A DNA stretch of 64,000 nucleotides from Saccharina japonica (Eukaryota > Sar > Phaeophyceae > Laminariales > Laminariaceae), in NCBI GenBank assembly GCA_008828725.1, contig MEHQ01003724.1:248001-312000 (forward strand). The letters are read 5' to 3'. The notes below the pieces were generated by a model. It saw only the letters and a list, made by a program, of their open reading frames with translations. It was not told the origin of the DNA and made no database searches. Below, in pieces: positions 33,051-44,900 of this stretch. The position numbers and the translations under genes are program-made. Every line of letters begins with the position of its first letter. The first letter of the stretch is position 1.

Positions 33051-33408
33051 ACGCGCCCCACACGCTGCTTGGAGAAACATTCGACCCTTTCGACACCCCC
33101 TGCCGGACCTTATTCCGGACACAATTCGTTTACCAACCTTGTTCACCTTGCCAAGTAGTATGATGTTGAAGTTTGCGGTGTACCATCGAAGTGTAAACGG
33201 GGGCTTTTACGCTCGCCGACATACTGTCATGCGAGGGTGGCTTCGCCGTCGTTTCGCCAGCTACCAGTCTTGCCCCCTCACCCGGGCCGCTCCCGTATTA
33301 GAGCTGCACCAGCCGCCTCTCTCCGGAGGAAAAATTGAATGGGGCAACTTGAGCTTGAAGACTCTCAGGCTGCGCCGGAACTCTAACGAAAAAAAAACTG
33401 ACCCTTAG
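32842..33408 (+). CDS. Unrecognised 188-codon open frame
   Basis: Starts MKMNANRYLSISDWMHDLQD, contains an alanine run encoded by (CTG)n-type repeats near 33017-33049, and ends in a basic stretch. No family recognised. It faces away from the aureochrome coding exon, so it could be a divergent small gene, part of the aureochrome 5' region, or a chance frame lengthened by the triplet repeat. Confidence 0.22.
33016..33049. repeat. CTG triplet repeat
   Basis: About ten CTG triplets in a row, likely variable in length. Confidence 0.9.
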
Positions 33409-34159
33409 CGGCGAGGCCACACGCACCACGGCGGCGGTGAATTAGTCCTTGGCCTTGCGATAGCTTCTATCCGGGGTTCAAAGTATTCGCCCTTCCCGCG
33501 CGCTAGTCGAAGTTTTCGCCGATATGCTGCTGCTCAAAATCTCAAATGCGACAAGAGGTGCGAGCCAAAAAAATGGGGTTTGCACAGAAAAATATGCTTT
33601 TCGTATTTTGAGAAAATCGCGGTAGGGGGGGTGAAAGTTAGATTTGAAGAACCGGATCTTCTGGTGAATCTCCGGTCTCCAACTGTATGTGACAACCCCT
33701 GGCAGCCTCGAAAATACGTTTTTTCTGAGTTGGTTCACTTCAAACTTCATGTTCGAAGAAGACTGCTGCGTGCTTCATCAGTGTCACATGATATGGTGGG
33801 CGATGACCACAGTAGAGTTCGACACGACAACGACGACAACAACGGACGACGGCCGTGCGTGGTGGGTGCTGGCTGTGGTGTGTGGTGTGGTGGTGTTTTT
33901 AATGATCGTGCGGCTGCATTTTTTTTTGTAACTTACTACTTGGTTTGTTTCTTCAGCCTGACCACAACGCATCATGCTCTACGAAACAGACTCACACATA
34001 CACCGCCGCCGTGCTCGCCGCGTGTGTTGTGTAGTATGAAATTAGCTAAAAAACAAGAACTATATACTACATAGTATATACATACGTAGTAAGTAGCCAC
34101 GGGCAAGTAACCGAACGACCGGCAGCGCAAACGAGTTTATAGTTAAATTCTACGTAGTA

Positions 34160-34491
34160 CAAGGGTGCACAAAAAAAAAAGTTATCGACACCACACACCC
34201 CCCCCCCCCTATATTGGAGGGAAGAAACCGGCCCGTTGTGATCCCAGAAAACAATAAGTCAAGTTTTTTTTAATTGTCCCCCCCCCCACCCCCCCCCGAC
34301 CAGCGAAAAAAAAATAGGGGGGGGTCTCTAAAACCAAGTAAAAAAAAGGGAACAAAACAAAAAACGAAAAAAAAATGTTTTTTGCTCATTCATTTCGTCC
34401 TCCTGTGATCACAGCGATCCGGTTTGTTTTTCATTCTGACCTTCCTAGCTAGGTGTGTGGTGTCGTTTTCTTTTTTTTTTGTGCACCCTTG
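34160..34491. mobile_element. MITE, 332 bp, with about 40 bp terminal inverted repeats
   Basis: Both ends read CAAGGGTGCAC plus ten A, then an almost identical CGACACCACACACC. The flanks are CGTAGTA at 34153-34159 and at 34492-34498, a 7 bp target duplication (8 bp if the element is counted one base shorter on the left). The interior is C-, A- and T-run rich with no coding capacity. Ends and duplication length are hAT-like. Confidence 0.75.
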
Positions 34492-34619
34492 CGTAGTACG
34501 GTATATATATATGTGCACTATTTAATACTCGTACAGTAGATATCTTCGTACAAAATTTGCGTATCGTGTTCGTCGTAGACTATTTTTGTCATGCTTTTAT
34601 TTGGTTGCTTGATTATTGA

Positions 34620-34912
34620 TTTGCTTCAGTATATTTACTTTTTATTATTTTTTCTTTTCGCTTTTTTCTTTTTTCTCTTTTTTTCTCTTGCATGCACCTG
34701 GATTGCTAGCAGGGTAGGTCTTGCCTGTCGTATATGGCGTTGCATTGTCTGCTCTGCTTACTGCACTGAGTGTAGTATCTCTGTGTCGTAGTTTTGTGAC
34801 CACAGAACTGGTACCTTTTTAGGATGAAGAATCGGCACGGACACTGGGTGTGCTGGATGTCGACGGGTAGAAAGGAAGGTTTAATGTGAAGAACACACAC
34901 ACACACACACAC
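34620..34912 (-). repeat. Interspersed repeat family A, minus-strand copy with tail
   Basis: From (GT)n and TTCTTCACATTAAACC (about 34895) down to CAGGCAAGACCTACCCTGCT and TGCATGCAAGAG plus a long A-rich tail (34620-34690). The Cys-rich frame is open here too. Confidence 0.8.
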
Positions 34913-35104
34913 TACTACTGTCTGTACTCTGTACTCCCAGTAGTACTGAGTATATCCCAGGATCCGAACAGCCGAACACCGGGCGGCGTGTAAATTCCTT
35001 ACGTAGCGTCCGACTAGCAGATAGAGTATACTTCCAACATGGATATATATATATATGCTGGCTCGTCTCGAAAAAGTTGTATTCGTACGAGAGCCCACAC
35101 AGCA

Positions 35105-37251
35105 GTGTAGTTTTTATCTTGTCTAATTCAGTCTGTGACCACAGAAAAAGTATCTGTCTTAATTAGGAATCAGGAGAGACACTGGGTGTGTACGTGTGTG
35201 TAGTACTGATGATGTATAGTTAGTTGGGTATAGAAAGAACACAGCCCACAGCATCACATCTATCTGCAGATCCAAGTTCCATACTCTGTCTTGTCTCTTG
35301 CCTTTTTAGGCTGTAGCTCATGATATGTATCATCATACGTATCATATCCATATGATAATACAAGACGAAGAAACAAAAAAAAAATGAAAATGAAACGATT
35401 TTCGTTCGTACTATTATTAATGATAGTTCGTGTTCTTCGTTCTTCTTTGGTTGAACATCCTGACATTCTCGCCATCGCGTTGTCGATTGTCGCCCAGCGG
35501 AGACGAAGAAGCAAGAATAAGCATGCAAAGTTCGTAACATGTCATATGATATGTCATAAGTATATTATTCATATATACATTCATACAAGTTGTATCATAT
35601 TTTACGTATGTAGAGAGTGTGAACCTATCTATCTATGGGAATGACTGAGGAAGGATGGTGGGGCGCCTCTGCTGTGGTATTAGGGAGGGTGTGGCTGGTG
35701 GGCCCCCGGCGGCTCCTGCGGAGTGCTGATTGCCATTACCATAGTTACAGGTGTGAACGTGTGACTGTGATGGGTCCCCCCTACACAATTATGACACTAT
35801 CTATGATCTCAGTTCCGAATTTCTTGTTATCCTGTGAATGTATGTATTAGGGCCGTTTTTAACGACACGAGCAAATAGCAAAAAACTTGTTATTTTGGCA
35901 ACAACAAATTGGCAAGTATTGGAAAATACTTTCTATCGACAAACACGATGAAATGGCAAGAAACTTGCTATTTGAGCCACGTAACGCCTTCAGTTTTTTT
36001 ATCAAACCCCGTACAGCAAGGATCGGACAGCTAGACGACACCCTCGTCGAGGCATGGGTTGCCTGGAGACGGATCCAAGCATATCTCGTAGATCCCAGAG
36101 GTGAACAGCCCTCCAGGGCGATCATAGTCACGTTGTTCGTTGTCTTGGGAAAGCTGGAGCGACTGTTTGATTGGGATTGACTCGAGCATCAGCCCCAGAC
36201 GGCACCAGTGCCACGCCTACACGCGGTTCGTCACCCGCGCCAGCAACCCCTTCAGCAGTGCCGTCAGCCACCATCATCTGCTGTCAGCACCACCATCTAA
36301 CCCTCGGTATCTTCCTGTGTTGCTGCAGCTCGTGCGTCTAGCGCAACGGCGTGTGGTTTGCATGGTCTTGGGTAGGCGTGATTGGTCGCAAATGGCAAGT
36401 GAAATAGCAAATTTGACTTTCCAAAAACTTGCCAACGAACAGCTACGGAAATATCCGGAAAAAAACTTGGCAAGTTTTTTGCTATTTTGGCAAGTAAAAC
36501 TTGCCAAAAAATGGAAATTTGGCAATTTATTTGCTAAATACGCGTCGTTAAAAACGGCCCTTAATAGAGGTTTATACGTACGAGGTAGATAGGGCGGGTT
36601 CCGAGCTAAAGCTGAATATTTTCGTGGGGGGTTGTGGAATGTTGTTACCAACATACCCCTAACCCCCCCAAATTTAATCACGTGCCAATAAAGCCCCTAG
36701 TACACCGTTTACGAAGTTTGAGAGTTTAACGCGTTAGTTGGTGCCCGGGTTTCAGTGGATTGAACAGGCTCCCTATAGGGTTGAAGCGAAAACGCAATAA
36801 ATAGGGGATGGCCCGGAACCCCCCCCCCCTCTGAAACAGCTTCGATCGACCCAACGCCTTCCTCTGGGTGTAATTTTGGAGTGGAGATCTCGAACCCAGT
36901 GTCAGAGTTTTGCTCGTGATCGATGCTATCGTGATACAGCTGTCAAAAATATGCAAAAAAGCGGGGATGGCATTCTAATATCCCCTCCCCGGGAATGTGC
37001 TCCACATGTTGATTGATGCTCTAGAAACATTCAATCTAGGGTAATTTTGGGTCGGGGGTAACGAATATATCTTCAGAATATCCTAGTTCGGCAATGCAAT
37101 CGATTTAAAGGCGTACAAAGGCTGGGCTTTCGCTAGCCTTTTGAAGATTTCCGAGAAAATTGAAATTCGGATCCTGGCACCAGTTTTTGTCGGAGCAAGT
37201 TTCTGAGTGGCTCTACTCCCCCTAAATCGACCAAGCGGAGTCGATTGACGC
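35105..37251. repeat. 2,147 bp direct duplication, copy 1
   Basis: Matches 39752-41898 at a constant offset of 4,647 bp. Only two substitutions were seen by eye: at 35410 (A here, G in the other copy) and in CTTCC(T/G)CTGGG near 36863. It starts inside a diverged family B repeat and contains a Harbinger-like MITE (35850-36560). It ends abruptly at TCGATTGACGC. Confidence 0.95.
35850..36560. mobile_element. PIF/Harbinger-like MITE, 711 bp, copy 1
   Basis: Perfect 17 bp inverted ends GGGCCGTTTTTAACGAC / GTCGTTAAAAACGGCCC, flanked by TTA on both sides (35847-35849 and 36561-36563), the target duplication expected of PIF/Harbinger. Subterminal TTGGCAAGT/ACTTGCCAA words recur in both orientations. 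ORFs inside (97 and 150 codons) have no recognised transposase motif. Confidence 0.75.
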
Positions 37252-37942
37252 GAGGTCCCAAAAATAAACAAGTTCGGAAATGCGGCGAAAAAAAAAGTTC
37301 GGGGCGAAGGTGAACTTGTTTTTTTTTTACCTCTTTTTGAACAGCGCTTTTGAGCGTTTTGGAACGATACACGAAGTCGATTTTTCATTTTCATTCTTTT
37401 TTACGCCAGGAGAGGATATTCAGCTTTAGCTCGGAACCCGCCATAGGTGGTGTGACTTGCTTGTGAACGCCGAGGAACGCCGAGGGGGCACAGAAAAAAA
37501 AATCCATGACCAACACCCCCCCCCCCCCGCGCGCGCGCCACCCCTCTGGAGGGGGCCGTAAAACGTGTTTTCAGCAAATCGTCAATTCGTGTAGTATACA
37601 AGCTTCCACAGACAGACACAAACACATGCTGTGCACTGCCCGTTCAGACATACAATACATACATGCTCTGAGGTGAGAGGTCAGGTATTTGGCCCTCCAA
37701 CGAACGGCTGAAATGTTGCAAAATAATATGCTCGGTGGCTCGTTCGGGGGAAAAAAAACGGCAGGCTTTCATGGGGGGGGGGATGTTAACTACTCAGCGT
37801 CTCATTGAGTTAATGCGTGAACATGTCGTCAGTGGAGCTGACTCCTCCACCCCACGGAGGCCGAATCTAAAAGAAATGGAGTGTTGGTCCAAGACGCGGT
37901 TGATCCTCAGGTGTTATGATAAGTTTGTTGTTCTGTTGTTGC

Positions 37943-38573
37943 GTCGTTACGGTCCAGGAGGGCTTCAATAGTTACGATGACACACGCGTTTTCGTAATAG
38001 CAGGGGTCGCGATAATTGTGGCCCCTCCCCATTGTGTGGGTGGTCGCGTGGAAACCCGAGTTCGATTCTCAGATTGGACGCCATGTTGCGGAATCATCAC
38101 AGCCTATGGTCATGCGATCTAGGATCAGGATGAGGCAAACAGCCCATGCATACGAGTAGGCTATTCGTGTAGTAAGTACTCGCAGGGTCACCGTTTAACC
38201 CTGTATCGGATAGAACAGGATTACAGAATGCCTATTGTAAGTTATGCATGGAGTGAATAATAATTAGACCACCATAATAATTAAACCAACCTCAAGTCAG
38301 GCGGGATGATCCGACCGAGTCGAGAGGGGCGCTCGTACGTCCCAGAGGAGTAGAGTGTGCTTCTGGTGCAAGGGAGAAGGTTTCCCAGGAATGTAGATGG
38401 TAAACTGATTGCTTTGTTCCACAGGTCGAGTGCGAGGACCGAGCGGAAAGGAGCGAAGGGGCAAAAGCGGCCACCCACAAAATGGGGAGGGGCCGCAATT
38501 AACGCGGCCCCTGCTACTACGAAAACGCCTATGTATGTCATCGTACCTATTGAAACGGTCCTGAGCCGTAACA
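37943..38573. repeat. Foldback structure with about 105 bp inverted arms
   Basis: The left arm 37943-38050 (CGTTACGGTCCAGGAGGGC ... GGCCCCTCCCCATTGTGTGG) pairs with the right arm 38465-38573 read on the minus strand, at about 85 percent by eye. The loop is about 415 bp. It lies downstream of the MOGS stop codon. Confidence 0.7.
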
Positions 38574-38829
38574 GTAGTGTACCTGACTTACTCGGCCGTT
38601 CCATGGATGGCATGATAGTAAAAGACAAAATTATAAATAACCTGGTACTACCTGTACTGCTCAAGTAAAAAAAACACTCACAGCAGGATTTTTCAGGTAT
38701 TAAACAACCATAGTATATACAAATACTCCAACCACACTTTACGAATGATGCTGCAGAGTATGCGGACACATGCGGCGCAGCACCGTACAGCTCGTGACGG
38801 TGATGGCCCGGGTCATAGTCAATGTCATG

Positions 38830-38960
38830 ATCATCATCACCATCACCATCCTCATCCTCATCATGATCACCACGATCATCATGACCATCATGGTCGTCAT
38901 GAAAATCACTCATCGTCATCACACCACCATCATCGTGATCGTCATCGCCATTACACCGTC
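38830..38960. repeat. ATC/CAT triplet-rich tract
   Basis: Irregular CATCATCACCATCACCATCC-type sequence immediately past the MOGS stop, probably in its 3' untranslated region. The His-rich or Asp-rich ORFs it produces are compositional. Confidence 0.75.
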
Positions 38961-38964
38961 ACCA

Positions 38965-41900
38965 TCAGTACACCTCCGCCATGATCAAGACGACGAGGGC
39001 CGTCCAACCGGTGAAAGGATGAGATCTCAATCCTCGACCGCTTCGGTCGTCATATTGCTCCCAGAAGTAACCGGTGCTATGGTAACCCCCGAGCAGCGTC
39101 CGCAACAAGTTCGCCCGAAGCTCGGAGTAGATCCTGCCGGCTTCCTTCCTGCACCGGGTAGTTACATAGTAGGAAAGCACGATCAGCAACGCGAAACACG
39201 TAACAACAGTTGCCGCAGAGAGGGCGTATTTGGAGCCTTCAGTACACACCGTATATCACATAGCTGGTACCACTCAGGACGGAAATTTAAGGGCCGTTTG
39301 ATTAGAGCCCACCAGTCCTTACATTTCCGCCCTTAGACGGTACAGTAGTAAAACATACAGGGAGTTGTGCATACAGTTGTGCACGCAGTTGTGAAGGTAT
39401 AGCACTGCTGCAGTGGATGCGAATATCGCTGACAAGGATTGGCGAGCACTCGCCCAACCGCGCCCAGCTACGTTAGAACGCATTCTATGAAAAAAAAGGG
39501 CAGCGGCCAAAAAAAGGTATACCTCGTCCATTTGCGGCCAAAATCAGGTACATACTTAAAATCAAGTCAAAAACGCACTCCACGTGCGCTGCCATTGGTC
39601 CAAAACTCGTTGTACCGGTTTTTGCCTCTTCGAAACCCAGGTATACCTGATTTTGTCTACTCTGCTTGACTTTCACCTTTTTTTGTCGTTTTTAAGCCAA
39701 TCAGAGGCCCTTCATAGTTCCACCCTATGCCCCCTATACAAATGCCGACGTGTGTAGTTTTTATCTTGTCTAATTCAGTCTGTGACCACAGAAAAAGTAT
39801 CTGTCTTAATTAGGAATCAGGAGAGACACTGGGTGTGTACGTGTGTGTAGTACTGATGATGTATAGTTAGTTGGGTATAGAAAGAACACAGCCCACAGCA
39901 TCACATCTATCTGCAGATCCAAGTTCCATACTCTGTCTTGTCTCTTGCCTTTTTAGGCTGTAGCTCATGATATGTATCATCATACGTATCATATCCATAT
40001 GATAATACAAGACGAAGAAACAAAAAAAAAATGAAAATGAAACGATTTTCGTTCGTACTGTTATTAATGATAGTTCGTGTTCTTCGTTCTTCTTTGGTTG
40101 AACATCCTGACATTCTCGCCATCGCGTTGTCGATTGTCGCCCAGCGGAGACGAAGAAGCAAGAATAAGCATGCAAAGTTCGTAACATGTCATATGATATG
40201 TCATAAGTATATTATTCATATATACATTCATACAAGTTGTATCATATTTTACGTATGTAGAGAGTGTGAACCTATCTATCTATGGGAATGACTGAGGAAG
40301 GATGGTGGGGCGCCTCTGCTGTGGTATTAGGGAGGGTGTGGCTGGTGGGCCCCCGGCGGCTCCTGCGGAGTGCTGATTGCCATTACCATAGTTACAGGTG
40401 TGAACGTGTGACTGTGATGGGTCCCCCCTACACAATTATGACACTATCTATGATCTCAGTTCCGAATTTCTTGTTATCCTGTGAATGTATGTATTAGGGC
40501 CGTTTTTAACGACACGAGCAAATAGCAAAAAACTTGTTATTTTGGCAACAACAAATTGGCAAGTATTGGAAAATACTTTCTATCGACAAACACGATGAAA
40601 TGGCAAGAAACTTGCTATTTGAGCCACGTAACGCCTTCAGTTTTTTTATCAAACCCCGTACAGCAAGGATCGGACAGCTAGACGACACCCTCGTCGAGGC
40701 ATGGGTTGCCTGGAGACGGATCCAAGCATATCTCGTAGATCCCAGAGGTGAACAGCCCTCCAGGGCGATCATAGTCACGTTGTTCGTTGTCTTGGGAAAG
40801 CTGGAGCGACTGTTTGATTGGGATTGACTCGAGCATCAGCCCCAGACGGCACCAGTGCCACGCCTACACGCGGTTCGTCACCCGCGCCAGCAACCCCTTC
40901 AGCAGTGCCGTCAGCCACCATCATCTGCTGTCAGCACCACCATCTAACCCTCGGTATCTTCCTGTGTTGCTGCAGCTCGTGCGTCTAGCGCAACGGCGTG
41001 TGGTTTGCATGGTCTTGGGTAGGCGTGATTGGTCGCAAATGGCAAGTGAAATAGCAAATTTGACTTTCCAAAAACTTGCCAACGAACAGCTACGGAAATA
41101 TCCGGAAAAAAACTTGGCAAGTTTTTTGCTATTTTGGCAAGTAAAACTTGCCAAAAAATGGAAATTTGGCAATTTATTTGCTAAATACGCGTCGTTAAAA
41201 ACGGCCCTTAATAGAGGTTTATACGTACGAGGTAGATAGGGCGGGTTCCGAGCTAAAGCTGAATATTTTCGTGGGGGGTTGTGGAATGTTGTTACCAACA
41301 TACCCCTAACCCCCCCAAATTTAATCACGTGCCAATAAAGCCCCTAGTACACCGTTTACGAAGTTTGAGAGTTTAACGCGTTAGTTGGTGCCCGGGTTTC
41401 AGTGGATTGAACAGGCTCCCTATAGGGTTGAAGCGAAAACGCAATAAATAGGGGATGGCCCGGAACCCCCCCCCCCTCTGAAACAGCTTCGATCGACCCA
41501 ACGCCTTCCGCTGGGTGTAATTTTGGAGTGGAGATCTCGAACCCAGTGTCAGAGTTTTGCTCGTGATCGATGCTATCGTGATACAGCTGTCAAAAATATG
41601 CAAAAAAGCGGGGATGGCATTCTAATATCCCCTCCCCGGGAATGTGCTCCACATGTTGATTGATGCTCTAGAAACATTCAATCTAGGGTAATTTTGGGTC
41701 GGGGGTAACGAATATATCTTCAGAATATCCTAGTTCGGCAATGCAATCGATTTAAAGGCGTACAAAGGCTGGGCTTTCGCTAGCCTTTTGAAGATTTCCG
41801 AGAAAATTGAAATTCGGATCCTGGCACCAGTTTTTGTCGGAGCAAGTTTCTGAGTGGCTCTACTCCCCCTAAATCGACCAAGCGGAGTCGATTGACGCTT

Positions 41901-44900
41901 TCTTTTTTTCTCTTTCACGCAGCTGGGTTGCTAGCAGGGTAGGTCGTGCCGTCGTGCCTGTCGTATATATGGTATTGCATTGTCTGCTCTGCTTACTGCA
42001 TTGCAGCGTAGTATCCCTGTGTCGTAGTTTTGTGACCACATAACTGGTATCTCTGTAGGATGAAGAATCGGCACAGACACTGGGTGTGCTGGATGTCGAC
42101 GGGTAGAAAAGACGGTTTAATGTGAAGAACACACACACACCGAACACGGGGCATTTTGCATCCTCAATCTGTTGAACCAACACCTGAGCTGGGCGAGCAA
42201 GGTCGCAATCGGCATCACCCTTGGAGGGGACAAAAATGAGAACATATGGCCGACACACCCGCGAGACGTATGCAACTCTCACTCGCCCAAGATCATTACC
42301 AATATATTTGCAGGCCGGGAGTACGCACAAGCGCACAGCGATGCATCCCACCATACACCACCGTGGATGGTTTTATGATTTTCAACACCGCCCTTTGTGA
42401 TCCTGCCAAGAAGAGTTGACGTGTTTTGTTATTGCTTCCCATTATCGATGTTACCGTCCAGTACCTCGTAGGAGTCTTCGCCGTCAGCGACAAGCCGTGG
42501 ACACAGCAGCAGTCTCCCGTTACCCCCGCGGCACTTTGGCACGATTTATCTCCCGCCGCGAGGGTCCATGGTCGAGCGACTATGGCCATGCATGGACATG
42601 AGTACACCCCCCTTCCGGTGGGTATTCGAGTCAGAAATCTCACATGAAAGGGCCCTCCGCTTGGCTGTAGTGGTGGAGAGCGCCGAGGGCAAGATAGTTC
42701 ACGTTGACCCATATGTGCCCTCTCCAGTACGGTTCATCCCCAGGATTGTTCTCCACCTGGTAAAACGGGTCAGACGCCGACAGCGACCGAAGACCGTGCG
42801 GGCTCCACAGCTGGGTAGAATCCCTGTGCAAGCGATGAAAACAAAAACAAAACTGTGGCGGGTGAGATTTACCCTCTCCGAAAAAGTCCTCCCAGACCGC
42901 GGTTCAGGAAGCTGAACTGTAATCGACTGTAGCGCGAAATATCGGATACCCCATGAGTTCACCCCCTAAGTGCAGGTATCGCCATCCTCACTGCAGTATA
43001 TGGCCCGTCAACAGCGTCTCTCGTCCCAAGAAAGTATGAAAACGTTTGATCGTTCCAAGGCTCCCTTCTGTGGGCAAAGTGTGAGATAGATACATGGAAA
43101 TCCACCAGTTTAGGTAAACCCGCATTGGGTTTTGGAACAAGGCGTACTTGCATGTGTTATATTTTAACGCAGGGGCTTTCACCATTTCTCGGAAAAAAGA
43201 AAAGAGCCAAAAGCAAGGGAGGGGGTATCAAACGAGGCACAATGGAGCGCACCAACGTTACCATGCGCTACAGGAATAGTTTTGTGCGTGCCCTGCACGT
43301 ACTGCACCGCTTGCGCGGCAATCATACATCACGTATAATAAGGTACATCGGCATACGACGTGAGCCACCTTCGCCGGTCATATCGTACTAGACAAAGCAC
43401 CAAATATATCATGATTTCTTGCTGGTTTTTATGTGTTTTGGCATGTTTTTTTTCAACAAAATCACGAGAAGGCGTCAACCCAACCCAACCCTAACCCCAA
43501 CCCCAACCCTAGTCCAGGCTAAGGCTCGACCCGAGCGCGGCTTCGCCGCGCGTTTTGGACAATCTGCAAAAAATGTGCGGACCCCCACGAGAAAACGTAA
43601 TACCTGGTATGTTTGGTGTTTGGTACTTTATCTGGTACGATTTGTGGGTCAAGACCACGGTAAAGGCTAAAACTGGACGACGTCGTACTAAAATATAATG
43701 GTAACTGTTATAAACTATTAATGTTACTCAGCCAAAAAACAGTGAAGAGAGATCACGACGTCGTTGCAGCATATACAAATGATCTTATGTGTACAAGCAG
43801 GCGGCTGGTAGTGTACTGTGCTCGAGAGGGGCAGTCTGGACAGGCCCACCTCATCTGGGATAACAGGCTTCCGACTGCCTGGCTGTCAGGTGGAAGCAGC
43901 TTTAGCAGCAGCGGGAATAAGCTGACGTATCCTGCTCGAAGGGTGGGATGCGGAAACGGGCGCGGCAAGGGAAGACGTGGCTCTCACGGATGGCAAAACA
44001 GGAGATACCACGGGGGGTTCCATTCCGCGACAAAGCGTCTGGACTGTTGTGTGCACCCGCCCTACCTACTCTGCATTCATACTGGTAATATTAACATTAC
44101 GATACTGAGATTTCTAGACTTACTACAAAAAAACTACACACCTCGTACTGTTAAGTAAGCGCGATGGAAGCGTCGCATGACATCACTATTACTATTACAC
44201 ACAACTTGCAAGGATGAGTTTCGAGGATTGTTTTTTATCTCACAGATACTTAAAAACGAAAACCAAACAAGGTTAAGTCTACCAATACAATGGCGTGGCA
44301 GCGCTGACGTCCTGCAAGGATAACTGCACCCACCGATGTGCTGCACGAGCTGCGGTCGCTCGCTGCCCCCCTGCCACCTTCTCCGCGTCAGAAGCCCCCC
44401 CCGCCCATCGCCCAAGGGGTACATGTGTTTCTGGTCTCGTGCGCATACCGATTTTCGAGCTTGCATGTCTTCGAGCCGCGCCCCCACGTCTACAGTGCTC
44501 CCGTCGGCTGAACAGTATATAGGCGGTGAGCGGCACGAAATTTGGTCCAATGCATTCAAGCACGAGCAGTCACAAAATTAAACGGGGCGACACTCGAGGA
44601 TGCCAAAACAGGGTTTCCGGGTGAATGTACCCGCTCCGGGTGCATGCACCAAGCTTCGCTTCCAGCAGTACCTCGCTGAGTTTCATCTCTACGGCATACC
44701 AGTGTTGAGTACAGCAACAGTGCATGCCAAAATGCTGAATAAGAGTTTGAGGTTCGCCGTCGTTGAGTGGAGACGCATGAACCACCGGTTGCCATAGTGT
44801 GTGTACATACGACAGTTCAAGGTTTCACGCCTCGGCCAGATCATACAGATCATATAGATCATATAGATCCTTCCTACTTGGTGATATAGATCTTTCAGGG

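Larger units (their letters stand above)
32800..38964. other. Intergenic region between aureochrome 5' end and MOGS 3' end
   Basis: No confident gene. It holds a CTG repeat, an unrecognised 188-codon open frame (32842-33408), a 332 bp MITE, a family A copy, the first copy of the 2,147 bp duplication and a 630 bp foldback structure. The aureochrome promoter and any 5' non-coding or N-terminal exon should lie in its left part. Confidence 0.5.
39149..42643 (-). other. MOGS intron 11, enlarged by insertions
   Basis: This 3,495 bp intron (donor TTCAT/GTGAGA, acceptor GGTGCAG/G) contains the second copy of the 2,147 bp duplication (39752-41898) and a family A repeat abutting it (41899-42141). Without them it would be about 1.1 kb. 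Confidence 0.85.

Noticed and set aside
38281..38922. 213-codon minus-strand open frame
   Set aside because: It begins in the CAT/ATC triplet tract past the MOGS stop and crosses the foldback structure; composition is Asp/His-rich from the triplets.
35105..41898. LTR retrotransposon with 2.1 kb LTRs
   Set aside because: The copies do not start TG and end CA, and the 2.5 kb between them holds the last MOGS exon, not gag/pol.
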